Positions 1-7,117 of a stretch of 13,512 nucleotides of DNA are shown in pieces. The stretch is from JAGTVG01 sp964389805. GTDB taxonomy: Bacteria; Bacteroidota; Bacteroidia; Cytophagales; Cyclobacteriaceae. The position numbers and the translations under genes were made by a program. The notes under the pieces are model-generated. The model searched no databases and was not told the origin of the DNA. It saw only the letters and a list, made by a program, of their open reading frames with translations. How positions within the stretch are numbered: the first letter of the stretch is position 1; the number at the start of each line of letters is the position of its first letter. The stretch is taken from assembly GCA_964389805.1 (NCBI GenBank), contig CAYMFU010000233.1, positions 1-13,512 on the forward strand. The letters are read 5' to 3'.

Positions 1-381
1 GGCATTGTATTATCAGGTTTTTCATTACTCGCTATTATTTTGCTTTGCCTTGGCATATTTGGATTAATTGGATACTCCGTTACTCAGCGATATAAAGAGA
101 TTTCCATCCGGAAAATATTTGGTGCAGAAACATCCACCATAATATGGCTGTTCACAAAAGAATATGCCAAGCTTATGCTTATTGCCACAGCTATCGGGAT
201 TCCGGTAATTAATTATTTGTTGCAAGAATGGCTACGATCATTTCCCTATCGAATTGATATAAGGATTTTTGTCTTCCTGTTACCTGTTCTAATACTATTT
301 ATTATCTCTATGTTGATAATTTATAGTCAGTCTTTAAGAGCAACACGAATAAATGCAGCTGAAACGCTCAGAAATGAATAG
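1..381 (+). CDS. FtsX/MacB-family ABC transporter permease, C-terminal fragment
   Basis: The reading frame is open from base 1, so the true start lies upstream of the window; 126 residues are visible. They contain the last three membrane segments of an FtsX domain. The hallmark stretch LGIFGLIGYSVTQRYKEI followed by SIRKIFGA is the conserved cytoplasmic turn after the first of these helices. The product ends LRNE, as such permeases often end in a short charged tail. It is a paralogue of the complete permease at 9949-12381, sharing the pattern FGLxG...QRxKEIxxRKxxGA and an aromatic W-L-x-x-F-x-Y-R stretch. Family members are inner-membrane subunits of MacB-like exporters or lipoprotein/peptide transporters. 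The substrate cannot be told, and any ATPase partner would be outside the window. Family assignment is confident; function is not. Confidence 0.88.
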   Translation, partial: GIVLSGFSLLAIILLCLGIFGLIGYSVTQRYKEISIRKIFGAETSTIIWLFTKEYAKLMLIATAIGIPVINYLLQEWLRSFPYRIDIRIFVFLLPVLILFIISMLIIYSQSLRATRINAAETLRNE

Positions 382-384
382 GAT

Positions 385-434
385 CTGACGAAAGTGGAAA
401 TTTTTAATTGTAATCCGACAATTAATTTTGTCAG
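385..434 (+). terminator. Two-tier hairpin after the first permease, possible terminator
   Basis: Four bases after the stop codon the RNA can form an outer stem, CTGACGAAA (385-393) with TTTTGTCAG (426-434), nine pairs including one G-U. An inner perfect eight-pair stem, TTAATTGT (404-411) with ACAATTAA (418-425), has a six-base loop. Ten unpaired bases sit on the left side between the stems. No T-run follows, so it is not a textbook intrinsic terminator; it may be a transcript 3' end stabiliser or a structured leader. The pairing is read directly; the function is inferred. Confidence 0.4.
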
Positions 435-547
435 GTTACTCTCCTCTGCATTAATTTCCAGTATCGTAATAAAAATCTAATTGATTTCTTACTTTTATGA
501 AATATTCAGCATATGCTTTATTAATAACTTTTTATTATTTTTTTATC

Positions 548-2338
548 ATGAGTAAATCAAAGCAAATAATATTAAAATCATTAATTATAGTATTATTTTT
601 TGGCTTATCTTCTTGTGAGGCTAATAGACAGGAAAAGAAAAAAGCCAACAGGCCTAATGTAGTCCTTATATTAACAGATGACCAGGGATTTGGAGATCTA
701 AGCATCATTGGCAACACAAATTTAGGCACTCCCAATATTGATGCAATCGCTCAAAATGGTGCAATGTTTGATCGATTTTACGTTAGCCCGGTTTGTTCAC
801 CCACCAGAGCTGAGATATTAACTGGTCGATATCACGTTAGAGGCGGTGTTTATTCAACCTCTGCTGGTGGAGAAAGGCTTGATCTTGATGAAACTACTGT
901 TGCGCAACTATTTCAAAGAGCAGGTTACAAAACAGCAGCCTACGGAAAATGGCATAATGGCATGCAATATCCATATCATCCGAATGCGCGGGGCTTTGAC
1001 GAATATTATGGTTTTTGTTCTGGCCATTGGGGAAATTATTTTAGTCCACCTTTGGAACATAATGGCCAAATAGTAAAGGGAAATGGATTTATGATAGATG
1101 ATTTTACGGAGCACGCCATGCAATTTATCGAAGAAAATCAGGATAGTCCCTTTTTCGTTTATCTTCCATACAATACACCCCATAGTCCGATGCAGGTTCC
1201 AGATCGATTTTGGAATAAATTTAAAGATATGGATCTGAAGATGATGAACAGGGATAAAGACAGGGAAAATATTCTTCATTCAAAAGCAGCATTGGCCATG
1301 TGCGAAAACATTGACTGGAATGTAGGCAGGATAATGGATAAGCTGAAAATGCTCAACCTTGATGAGAATACCATCATTTTGTATTTATCTGATAACGGAC
1401 CAAATGGATGGCGATGGAATGATGGCATGAAGGGAAGGAAAGGCTCTACTGATGAAGGTGGTGTAAGGTCTCCCCTTCTTGTACAATGGAAAGGAAAAAT
1501 TCCTGAGGGAAAGAAGGTAATGCAGATTTCCAGCGCTATTGATCTCTTACCTACATTATGCGATCTGACCAATATACCAGTCGAAACGCCTAAAGTAATT
1601 GATGGAAAAAGTTTAAAACCCTTATTGCTGGAAAAAGCTCCGGATTGGCCCGACCGACTGGTAGTTAATCACTGGAGAGATAGGACTAGTATTCGAAGTC
1701 AACAATACAGGCTGGATTTTGAAAATAAACTTTTTGATATGCTTGATGATCCCGGACAATACAAGGACATCTCTGTGGAAGAACCTGACATTCATAATCA
1801 GATGGTGTTGGCAAAGGTGGCGTGGGAAAAGGAAGTTCTGCCTGAGTTGCCCCTTGTGGATGAAAGAACATTTCCACTAGGCCATCCAGACTATAAGTAT
1901 ACACAGGTGCCCGCCAGGGATGGCAAGGCACATGGGAACATTATACGGTCAAATCGATTCCCTAACTGTTCCTTTTTCACTAACTGGATTGATGTCGAAG
2001 ATAAAATCACATGGGATGTTGATGTGGTTGAAGATGGTAATTTCAAAGTTGTCATTTATTATACCTGCACAGAAAATGATATTGGATCAAACTTCTCGGT
2101 CACGCTCAATGATAGTAAATTAAGTGGCCAGATAATGGAAGCACATGATCCTCCCTTATTCGGAATGGATGAAGATAGGGATAAACGAATAGAATCGTAT
2201 GTAAAAGATTTTAAACCGCTTGAATTAGGTGTAATCAGTTTGAAAAAAGGGACTGGTACATTAATTCTTCAGGCGAATGAGATACCAGGCAAGCAGGTAA
2301 TGGATTTCCGGCTTATGATGTTTGAAAGAGTAGACTAA
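548..2338 (+). CDS. Lipoprotein arylsulfatase (S1 family, formylglycine type)
   Basis: A type I sulfatase that would hydrolyse sulfate esters, probably on a sulfated glycan, from the cell surface or periplasm. I place the start at 548 (596 aa) rather than the in-frame ATG at 497. From 548 the protein opens with a short basic end, a hydrophobic core and the lipobox GLSSC, with the lipidated Cys at residue 23. Metal-binding DDQGFGD begins at residue 44. The maturation motif CSPTR starts at Cys83, the residue converted to formylglycine. GKWH lies near 133-136, SDNG near 281-284 and GRKGSTDEGG near 296-305. Residues from about 440 onward form an extra predicted beta-rich region resembling a carbohydrate-binding-like sandwich. 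GKWH is followed by Asn-Gly where Leu-Gly is common. No sulfatase-maturing enzyme or SusC/SusD pair is nearby, so the substrate is unknown. Confidence 0.93.
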   Translation: MSKSKQIILKSLIIVLFFGLSSCEANRQEKKKANRPNVVLILTDDQGFGDLSIIGNTNLGTPNIDAIAQNGAMFDRFYVSPVCSPTRAEILTGRYHVRGGVYSTSAGGERLDLDETTVAQLFQRAGYKTAAYGKWHNGMQYPYHPNARGFDEYYGFCSGHWGNYFSPPLEHNGQIVKGNGFMIDDFTEHAMQFIEENQDSPFFVYLPYNTPHSPMQVPDRFWNKFKDMDLKMMNRDKDRENILHSKAALAMCENIDWNVGRIMDKLKMLNLDENTIILYLSDNGPNGWRWNDGMKGRKGSTDEGGVRSPLLVQWKGKIPEGKKVMQISSAIDLLPTLCDLTNIPVETPKVIDGKSLKPLLLEKAPDWPDRLVVNHWRDRTSIRSQQYRLDFENKLFDMLDDPGQYKDISVEEPDIHNQMVLAKVAWEKEVLPELPLVDERTFPLGHPDYKYTQVPARDGKAHGNIIRSNRFPNCSFFTNWIDVEDKITWDVDVVEDGNFKVVIYYTCTENDIGSNFSVTLNDSKLSGQIMEAHDPPLFGMDEDRDKRIESYVKDFKPLELGVISLKKGTGTLILQANEIPGKQVMDFRLMMFERVD

Positions 2339-2347
2339 AAAAGAGAT

Positions 2348-2398
2348 AAAGCTGAAATCAAGAAGAAAGGGTTCTTCTGGATTTCAGCTTTTTATTTT
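2348..2398. terminator. Strong bidirectional terminator between sulfatase and FKBP genes
   Basis: A perfect 12-pair stem, AAAGCTGAAATC (2348-2359) with GATTTCAGCTTT (2380-2391), encloses an A/G mismatch and a second seven-pair stem, AGAAGAA (2361-2367) with TTCTTCT (2372-2378), closed by the loop AGGG. A T-rich tract follows on the plus strand (2389-2399). On the minus strand a six-T run lies a few bases past the stem. It sits between convergent stop codons (ending 2338 and 2403), so it can serve both genes. Confidence 0.9.
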
Positions 2399-2402
2399 TA
2401 AA

Positions 2403-3098
2403 CTATTCCTGATCGATAGAAATTAATTCAACCTCGAAAATCAAAGCTTCATTAGGGCCAATAGCTCCACCAGCACCTCTTTCACCATATGCCAGCTCTG
2501 ATGGAATATACAATTTCCATTTTGAACCTATTGACATTAATTGAAGGGCTTCAGTCCATCCCGGGATAACTCCATTTACCGGGAATGAAACAGGCTCTCC
2601 CCTATCTACGGAACTGTCAAACACAGTGCCATCCATTAAAGTTCCATGGTAATGGGTTGTCACCTTATCCTCAAGGTCTGGCTTTGCTCCACTACCTTCA
2701 GTGACAATTTCATACTGAAGACCACTTTCAGTTGTGATTACACCGGTCTTTGTCTTATTCTGTTCAAGAAACGCCTCTCCGGCCTCTTTGCTGGCTGACG
2801 TTTTAGCCAATTGCACCCTTTCAAAATATGATTGTAAGCACTGACCCGCCTGCATTTCATCAAGGATTGGATCATTGCCATCGTATACATCGTTAAAAGC
2901 CTTAATCAGCGCATTAATATTGATTTCTTCAAGTCCTTGTGCCTGCACATTTTTAGCCACATTCAATCCAAGGCTGTAACTGACACTATCCACCTCATTC
3001 GATAAATTCACATCTTTTCCTACATTGTTCTGGCTGTCACAACTTAAAACAAGTAATAACAAGGCAGCAGCAATTGCAACATTCGATAAAAGTTTCAT
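2403..3098 (-). CDS. FKBP-type peptidyl-prolyl cis-trans isomerase, lipoprotein (FkpA/FklB-like)
   Basis: A prolyl isomerase/chaperone of 231 aa that helps fold exported proteins. The signal peptide ends in the lipobox LVLSC with the lipidated cysteine at residue 20, so the mature protein is membrane-anchored on the periplasmic side or at the outer membrane. Residues about 30-120 are the helical FKBP_N dimerisation region (SYSLGLNVAKN and following), as in Mip, FkpA and FklB. Residues about 140-230 are the FKBP catalytic domain. It shows THYHGTL, GTVFDSS, the VIPGW active-site strand and LAYGERG, with the aromatic pocket residues apparently intact. The start is well placed: a -7 element lies 35 bases upstream and the signal peptide begins at once. 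The gene is monocistronic, ends in the shared terminator at 2348-2398, and is separated from the upstream same-strand gene by 106 bases. The family is certain; client proteins are unknown. Confidence 0.95.
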   Translation of the reverse strand: MKLLSNVAIAAALLLLVLSCDSQNNVGKDVNLSNEVDSVSYSLGLNVAKNVQAQGLEEININALIKAFNDVYDGNDPILDEMQAGQCLQSYFERVQLAKTSASKEAGEAFLEQNKTKTGVITTESGLQYEIVTEGSGAKPDLEDKVTTHYHGTLMDGTVFDSSVDRGEPVSFPVNGVIPGWTEALQLMSIGSKWKLYIPSELAYGERGAGGAIGPNEALIFEVELISIDQE

Positions 3099-3132
3099 TT
3101 AATTAGTTTTAGTTGAAATTAAAATTAAGGGG

Positions 3133-3140
3133 CAAAACTA
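3133..3140 (-). promoter_or_regulatory. Bacteroidota -7 promoter element for the FKBP gene
   Basis: Read on the minus strand this is TAGTTTTG, an exact match to the Bacteroidota consensus TAnnTTTG. It would start transcription about 28 bases before the FKBP start codon. No convincing -33 TTG is present at the usual distance, so the call rests on the -7 box and its position alone. Confidence 0.55.
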
Positions 3141-3204
3141 CATTATTGTTTAATAATAATAGGAAAACCATTACAAATAATTCGGAAAGGTAATGAAATA
3201 AGTA

Positions 3205-4128
3205 TTATTTCAATCCTGATCCATAATTGTTGCTTATTGCCAGGTACTTATAACTTTCATAAAGGGCTTGGGTGAGATCAGTATCGCAAGCTTCGATATC
3301 AACAATAATCCATTCAGCATTGCCATTACTGGCTTCAAAAATAGCGGGATAGTTCATATTCCCTGTGCCGAGGGCAAGCACAGGGTAAGGTACAGGTTCA
3401 TCAAGTATTGGTGCCCATATAGCAGGTCCGTCTTTTACCTGCAGAATAGAAGCTCGCTTGCCTAGCTTCCTGATTATATCTACAGGGTTTTGTCCGGCTA
3501 CGGCAATCCAATATACATCCAGTTCAAAGAATATGTCTTTGTCCAGCAGATTCAGTAGTATATCAAAAGGCAGCTTTCCATTTGTCAATTTTTCAAATTC
3601 CCACCAGTGGTTGTGAATCCCAAATGACAATCCGCTTTCTTTAGCAAAACTATTTGCCAGATTATATTTGTTAGCCAACCGGGCTATACCCTCTTCACTT
3701 TTATAGGAAGTGCTTTCAGGCAAACCATGCCAGATGATTCGATTACATTTAAAGGTTTTAGCTCTTTTCAATACATTTTCTTTACTCATTTTATCCAGCG
3801 GTAATTCAGTATGCATAGCCATCACATCCAGCCCGGATTTCTTGATTATTTTACCATAGTCATCAACTGATATTCCATTAAAGGTATGTGGTGTTTCCAA
3901 TCCCGCATATCCTATGAAACTAATTTTTTTAACGGTTTCTTTCGGGTAATTCTTTAACTCTTTGTTCAGGGAATTGAGTTGCAGCCCAATTTTAGGTATT
4001 TGTTGAGGAGTCTTAAACAGGTTGAATCCGAAAACTTTTGATAAATTGATCAATGGTATTGACAAATAACTAAGCAACCCAAGCCTAAAAAGAGATCTTC
4101 TTGATGTACTTTTTCTTAAAAAAACCAT
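3205..4128 (-). CDS. Exported sugar phosphate isomerase/epimerase-like TIM-barrel protein
   Basis: This 307-aa protein belongs to the xylose isomerase-like/AP endonuclease 2 TIM-barrel superfamily, whose members isomerise or epimerise sugars or cyclitols with a divalent metal. The N-terminus carries SRRSLFRLG followed by a hydrophobic stretch, resembling a twin-arginine export signal, so the folded protein may be periplasmic. Family landmarks follow: GLETPHTF near residues 56-63, IHNHWWEFEK in mid-protein, FELDVYWIAVAG, and VDIEAC near the end. The strand that in many relatives ends in His-x-Lys-Asp reads ILQVKDG here, with Gln at residue 230 where a metal-binding His is often found. That may alter metal binding or reflect a subfamily difference. 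The substrate cannot be deduced. The gene is probably transcribed alone from the divergent region at 4129-4281, where I found no exact -7 box for it. Confidence 0.82.
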   Translation of the reverse strand: MVFLRKSTSRRSLFRLGLLSYLSIPLINLSKVFGFNLFKTPQQIPKIGLQLNSLNKELKNYPKETVKKISFIGYAGLETPHTFNGISVDDYGKIIKKSGLDVMAMHTELPLDKMSKENVLKRAKTFKCNRIIWHGLPESTSYKSEEGIARLANKYNLANSFAKESGLSFGIHNHWWEFEKLTNGKLPFDILLNLLDKDIFFELDVYWIAVAGQNPVDIIRKLGKRASILQVKDGPAIWAPILDEPVPYPVLALGTGNMNYPAIFEASNGNAEWIIVDIEACDTDLTQALYESYKYLAISNNYGSGLK

Positions 4129-4180
4129 ATTTGTAATCCCATATCTGGTTATTCCATTACTATATTATTAAAAAAATTCA

Positions 4181-4196
4181 ATTAATTCTAATTAAT
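4181..4196. repeat. AT-only inverted repeat in the divergent intergenic region
   Basis: ATTAATT (4181-4187) and AATTAAT (4190-4196) are perfect inverted arms around a two-base centre. They lie between the divergent genes starting at 4128 and 4282. The dyad could be an operator, but AT-only palindromes arise easily by chance in this DNA, so the regulatory reading is weak. Confidence 0.25.
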
Positions 4197-4249
4197 ACAG
4201 ATAACAATTATCAATCCACTACATCAATGCACTTTTTTCGATATAATTA

Positions 4250-4257
4250 TATATTTG
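4250..4257 (+). promoter_or_regulatory. Bacteroidota -7 promoter element for the IF2_N-like gene
   Basis: TATATTTG is an exact match to TAnnTTTG and ends 24 bases before the ATG at 4282. Its position decides the start codon: the alternative in-frame TTG at 4255 lies inside the promoter element and would be upstream of the expected transcription start. The -33 element is not recognisable. Confidence 0.6.
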
Positions 4258-4281
4258 CATTTACCCTTGAAATGGTTCAAT

Positions 4282-5085
4282 ATGAGATTGTCACAATTAG
4301 CGCGTAAACTGGAAATTTCACCTTCTGATTTGATAAAGTTTTTTGAAAACAGTAAGATTGTGAAGTATAATTCACATAATAACAAAGTTGAAGAAAAGGA
4401 TCTATTGCTTGCCTTAAATCATTTCAGGCCCGAGGAAAATGAAGTAGAAACAAGTGAACAAACATCTCGTGAACTGGTATCATCTCAAGATAACCAAGCT
4501 GAGAAAAAGGAAGAGTTAAATCCAGCTCCATTATTAAATTCTACCATACCTGAAGACGAATCCGTTGATTCGGAGTTTTCGAAAGACCCTGAGGAAGAGA
4601 TTGAAGTCATCAGGATGCCAAAGATTAAACTTGAAGGTGTAAAAGTTGTTGGAAAAATTGATTTGCCTGAGCCTGTAAAAAAGCTCAAAGATGAGATTAA
4701 TATAAAGCCCGGTAATCAAAATAAGGAATCTGAGAACATGCCCGTAACCGAAATCCGAAATGAAAATAGTGAGGTCCGAAAACGGCCGTCTAAACAAAAA
4801 ACCAAACATAAGAACTCAAGGAGAGAATTAAGTTATGAAGAAAAGCTTAAGCGCGAAGAAAGTAGGAAAATACAGGAGCAACAAAGGGACAAAAAGCTTA
4901 AAAAAGAACTTAAAAAGAAGCACTATATAAAAAATGTTCAATCAAATGTAAATCCTACTGCCAGAAGAAAGAAAAAGAACAGGAGTACTGATGATAGGGA
5001 TCTAGAGCCAATATCAGCCAGACCTCATTATAAAAATCCAATTAAGAAATTCTGGGCATGGCTAAATGGGAAATATGACCGATAA
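4282..5085 (+). CDS. Hypothetical basic protein with an IF-2 N-terminal-like domain
   Basis: The product is 267 aa. Its first ~50 residues (MRLSQLARKLEISPSDLIKF, then ...KVEEKDLLLALNHF) resemble the IF2_N helical domain that opens bacterial translation initiation factor IF-2. The usual Bacteroidota IF-2 opening has the same MRLS-x-x-A-R-x-x-x-[IV] pattern. No GTPase domain follows. Residues about 55-130 are acidic and low in complexity; residues about 130-165 include a short predicted-ordered stretch with VVGKIDLPEPVKK; residues about 175-250 are rich in Lys, Arg and Glu with likely coiled-coil or nucleic-acid-binding character. The end, PIKKFWAWLNGKYDR, is aromatic and basic. The start at 4282 is chosen from the -7 element at 4250 and from the domain beginning exactly at this Met. 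It lies upstream of korAB on the same strand but is separated by 175 bases holding candidate promoters. A role in RNA or ribosome binding is only inference. Confidence 0.75.
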   Translation: MRLSQLARKLEISPSDLIKFFENSKIVKYNSHNNKVEEKDLLLALNHFRPEENEVETSEQTSRELVSSQDNQAEKKEELNPAPLLNSTIPEDESVDSEFSKDPEEEIEVIRMPKIKLEGVKVVGKIDLPEPVKKLKDEINIKPGNQNKESENMPVTEIRNENSEVRKRPSKQKTKHKNSRRELSYEEKLKREESRKIQEQQRDKKLKKELKKKHYIKNVQSNVNPTARRKKKNRSTDDRDLEPISARPHYKNPIKKFWAWLNGKYDR

Positions 5086-5120
5086 ATTTCAAGTCCATCT
5101 AAATTGAATACCATAAACAA

Positions 5121-5148
5121 TATATTTGTTATCGAGTTACTAATTTTG
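5121..5148 (+). promoter_or_regulatory. Candidate korAB promoter(s): two -7-like boxes
   Basis: Two exact TAnnTTTG matches lie in the 175-base gap before korA: TATATTTG at 5121-5128 and TAATTTTG at 5141-5148. Either would give a leader of roughly 105-130 bases before the ATG at 5261. A TTG at 5104-5106 is only 14 bases from the first box, shorter than usual. I see no riboswitch in the leader. Which box is used cannot be decided by eye. Confidence 0.45.
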
Positions 5149-5260
5149 CGGTTCTCATTTATTAAGTCAGCATGAGGATAAATTATCGTTTAAAAAATCT
5201 ACTATGGAATAATAAGATTAATTTGTTATTATTTGCAAACCATCTTTATCAACAGACAAT

Positions 5261-7117
5261 ATGTCGACAAACACTACTGAACTTAGGGAAAATATAGTTA
5301 TAAAATTTGCTGGAGATTCAGGAGACGGTATGCAGTTAACGGGGAGCCAGTTTACTGAAACAGCCGCAAAATATGGAAATGACCTGGCCACATTTCCTGA
5401 CTTTCCTGCGGAAATACGAGCACCTCAAGGTACTTTATATGGTGTTTCCGGATTTCAATTACATTTTGGAAGTACCAGGATACATACAGCCGGCGATGAA
5501 TATGATGTGCTTGTAGCTATGAACGCGGCCGCATTGAAAACCAATATTAGAAACCTCAAACCAGGCGGAACGTTAATTATTAATATTGATGGTTTCGATG
5601 ATAAATTTTTGCGTCTTGCCAAATATGATCCGGATCAGAATCCACTCGACGATGAGAAGTTGCTTTCCAATTACACGATCCATAAAATTATGATTACCCA
5701 GCTAACACGCAAAGCACTTGAAGACTCAGGATTAGGAATAAAGGAGATTGACAGGTCAAAAAATATGTTTGCTCTTGGGTATGTTTATTGGCTTTTTAAT
5801 AGAAAAACAGATTTTACAGAAAATTTTCTTGAGGAAAAGTTTAATAAGAAACCTAAAATTTCTGATGCCAATATAAAAGTATTAAGGACAGGTTATAATT
5901 ATGGAATAACCGTTGAAGCTACTTCCTCTACAACAGAAGTCCAGGCCGCCGATTTGGAAAAAGGAACTTACAGAAATATTCGTGGAAACGAAGCTCTTGC
6001 CTTTGGGATAATTGCTTTAGCCTATAAGACAGGACTTGACGTACTATTTGCTGGATACCCTATTACGCCCGCGACCGAGATTCTGCATGAGTTGGCTAAA
6101 CATAAGAATTACATAACAACTTTCCAGGCAGAAGATGAAATCGCAGCAATAACAGCCGCTATTGGTGCCACTTTTGGAGGAGGATTAGGTGTTACGGCTT
6201 CTTCCGGGCCAGGAATCGCTTTAAAAACAGAAGCTCTGGGATTGGCAGTTACCCTTGAAATGCCCCTTATCGTTGTAAATGTTCAAAGATCTGGCCCCTC
6301 AACCGGGATGCCAACCAAAACCGAACAATCTGATCTTCTTCAGGCATATTTTGGAAGAAATGGAGAGGCGCCAATACCTGTGTTCGCTTGTAAATCACCA
6401 TCTGATAGTTTTGATATTATATATGAAGCTGGTAAAATAGCAATAGAGCATATGACACCTGTAATGGTTCTGAGTGATGGATATCTTGGAAATGGATCCA
6501 GTCCATGGCGTTTACACGATCCGGACCTCTTACCTGAAATACATATTCCTGCTGCTGATCAAACTCATATAAAAGAAGGCAAGTTTATGCCATATCTACG
6601 TGATGATAAACTTTCAAGGCCCTGGGCCAAACCTGGTAAGAAGGGATTTGAACATCGGATTGGTGGATTATCTAAGGAAAATGAAACCGGTAATGTTTCA
6701 TACGACCCTGACAACAACCAGCTCATGGTGGAATTAAGAGAGAAGAAAGTTGAAAAAATAGCTGATTTTATTCCTGAACAAAAAATTAAGGCAGGTGTTG
6801 AAACTGGCTATTTACTTGTTTTGGGCTGGGGATCTACCTATGGGGCATTAATATCTGCTGTAACCGATTGTTATAACCAGGGTCATAAAGTTGGATTTAC
6901 CCATTTAAGATATCTTAAGCCATTTCCGCGAAATCTAGGAAAATTATTATCTCAATATCAAAAGATCTTAATCCCTGAACTAAATAATGGGCAATTAATC
7001 AAAATAGTTAAGGAAAAATACAACGTGAATGCCATTGGTATGAATAAAGTACAAGGATTGCCATTTACAAAGAATGAAATAGTAAGTAAAATACAAGACA
7101 TATTAAAATCTGAATAA
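5261..7117 (+). CDS. korA: 2-oxoglutarate:ferredoxin oxidoreductase, fused gamma-alpha subunit
   Basis: This 618-aa protein is the larger subunit of a two-subunit 2-oxoacid:ferredoxin oxidoreductase, most likely acting on 2-oxoglutarate to form succinyl-CoA, CO2 and reduced ferredoxin, reversibly. The gamma-type domain comes first: FAGDSGDGMQLTGSQF at about residues 16-31, then FPDFPAEIRAP and DVLVAMN. The alpha (pyrimidine-binding) domain starts near residue 242 with GNEALAFG and includes GYPITPATE, FQAEDEIAA, TASSGPG and GPSTGMPTKTEQSDL. The C-terminal transketolase-like region carries LVLGWGSTYGA and THLRYLKPFP. Gamma-first fusion with a length near 600 aa is typical of KorA-type enzymes. 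Its stop codon is immediately followed by the korB start, so translation is probably coupled. The exact oxoacid preference is by family resemblance only. Confidence 0.93.
   Translation: MSTNTTELRENIVIKFAGDSGDGMQLTGSQFTETAAKYGNDLATFPDFPAEIRAPQGTLYGVSGFQLHFGSTRIHTAGDEYDVLVAMNAAALKTNIRNLKPGGTLIINIDGFDDKFLRLAKYDPDQNPLDDEKLLSNYTIHKIMITQLTRKALEDSGLGIKEIDRSKNMFALGYVYWLFNRKTDFTENFLEEKFNKKPKISDANIKVLRTGYNYGITVEATSSTTEVQAADLEKGTYRNIRGNEALAFGIIALAYKTGLDVLFAGYPITPATEILHELAKHKNYITTFQAEDEIAAITAAIGATFGGGLGVTASSGPGIALKTEALGLAVTLEMPLIVVNVQRSGPSTGMPTKTEQSDLLQAYFGRNGEAPIPVFACKSPSDSFDIIYEAGKIAIEHMTPVMVLSDGYLGNGSSPWRLHDPDLLPEIHIPAADQTHIKEGKFMPYLRDDKLSRPWAKPGKKGFEHRIGGLSKENETGNVSYDPDNNQLMVELREKKVEKIADFIPEQKIKAGVETGYLLVLGWGSTYGALISAVTDCYNQGHKVGFTHLRYLKPFPRNLGKLLSQYQKILIPELNNGQLIKIVKEKYNVNAIGMNKVQGLPFTKNEIVSKIQDILKSE

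Noticed and set aside
497..547. An upstream in-frame ATG for the sulfatase
   Set aside because: It would put 17 extra, mostly hydrophobic residues before a normal lipoprotein signal peptide, and it overlaps a near-consensus -7 box at 490-497.
908..1279. A 123-codon open frame on the minus strand inside the sulfatase gene
   Set aside because: It lies fully antisense to a well-supported gene; its translation shows no domain and is rich in residues expected from the opposite frame.
3169..3195. A CATTAC/GTAATG hairpin after the TIM-barrel gene as a terminator
   Set aside because: There are only six AT-rich pairs over a 15-base loop with no clean T-run; this is within chance expectation.
4255..4281. 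A TTG start giving nine extra residues on the IF2_N-like protein
   Set aside because: The TTG lies inside the exact TATATTTG promoter box, and the IF-2-like domain begins exactly at the ATG at 4282.
4534..4809. Antisense open frames within the IF2_N-like gene
   Set aside because: They are rich in Phe, Ile and Ser as the complement of a Lys/Glu-rich gene, and have no start signal or recognisable domain.
5149..5260. A riboswitch or attenuator in the korA leader
   Set aside because: Only a five-pair CTCAT/ATGAG hairpin is visible, with no recognisable riboswitch core.
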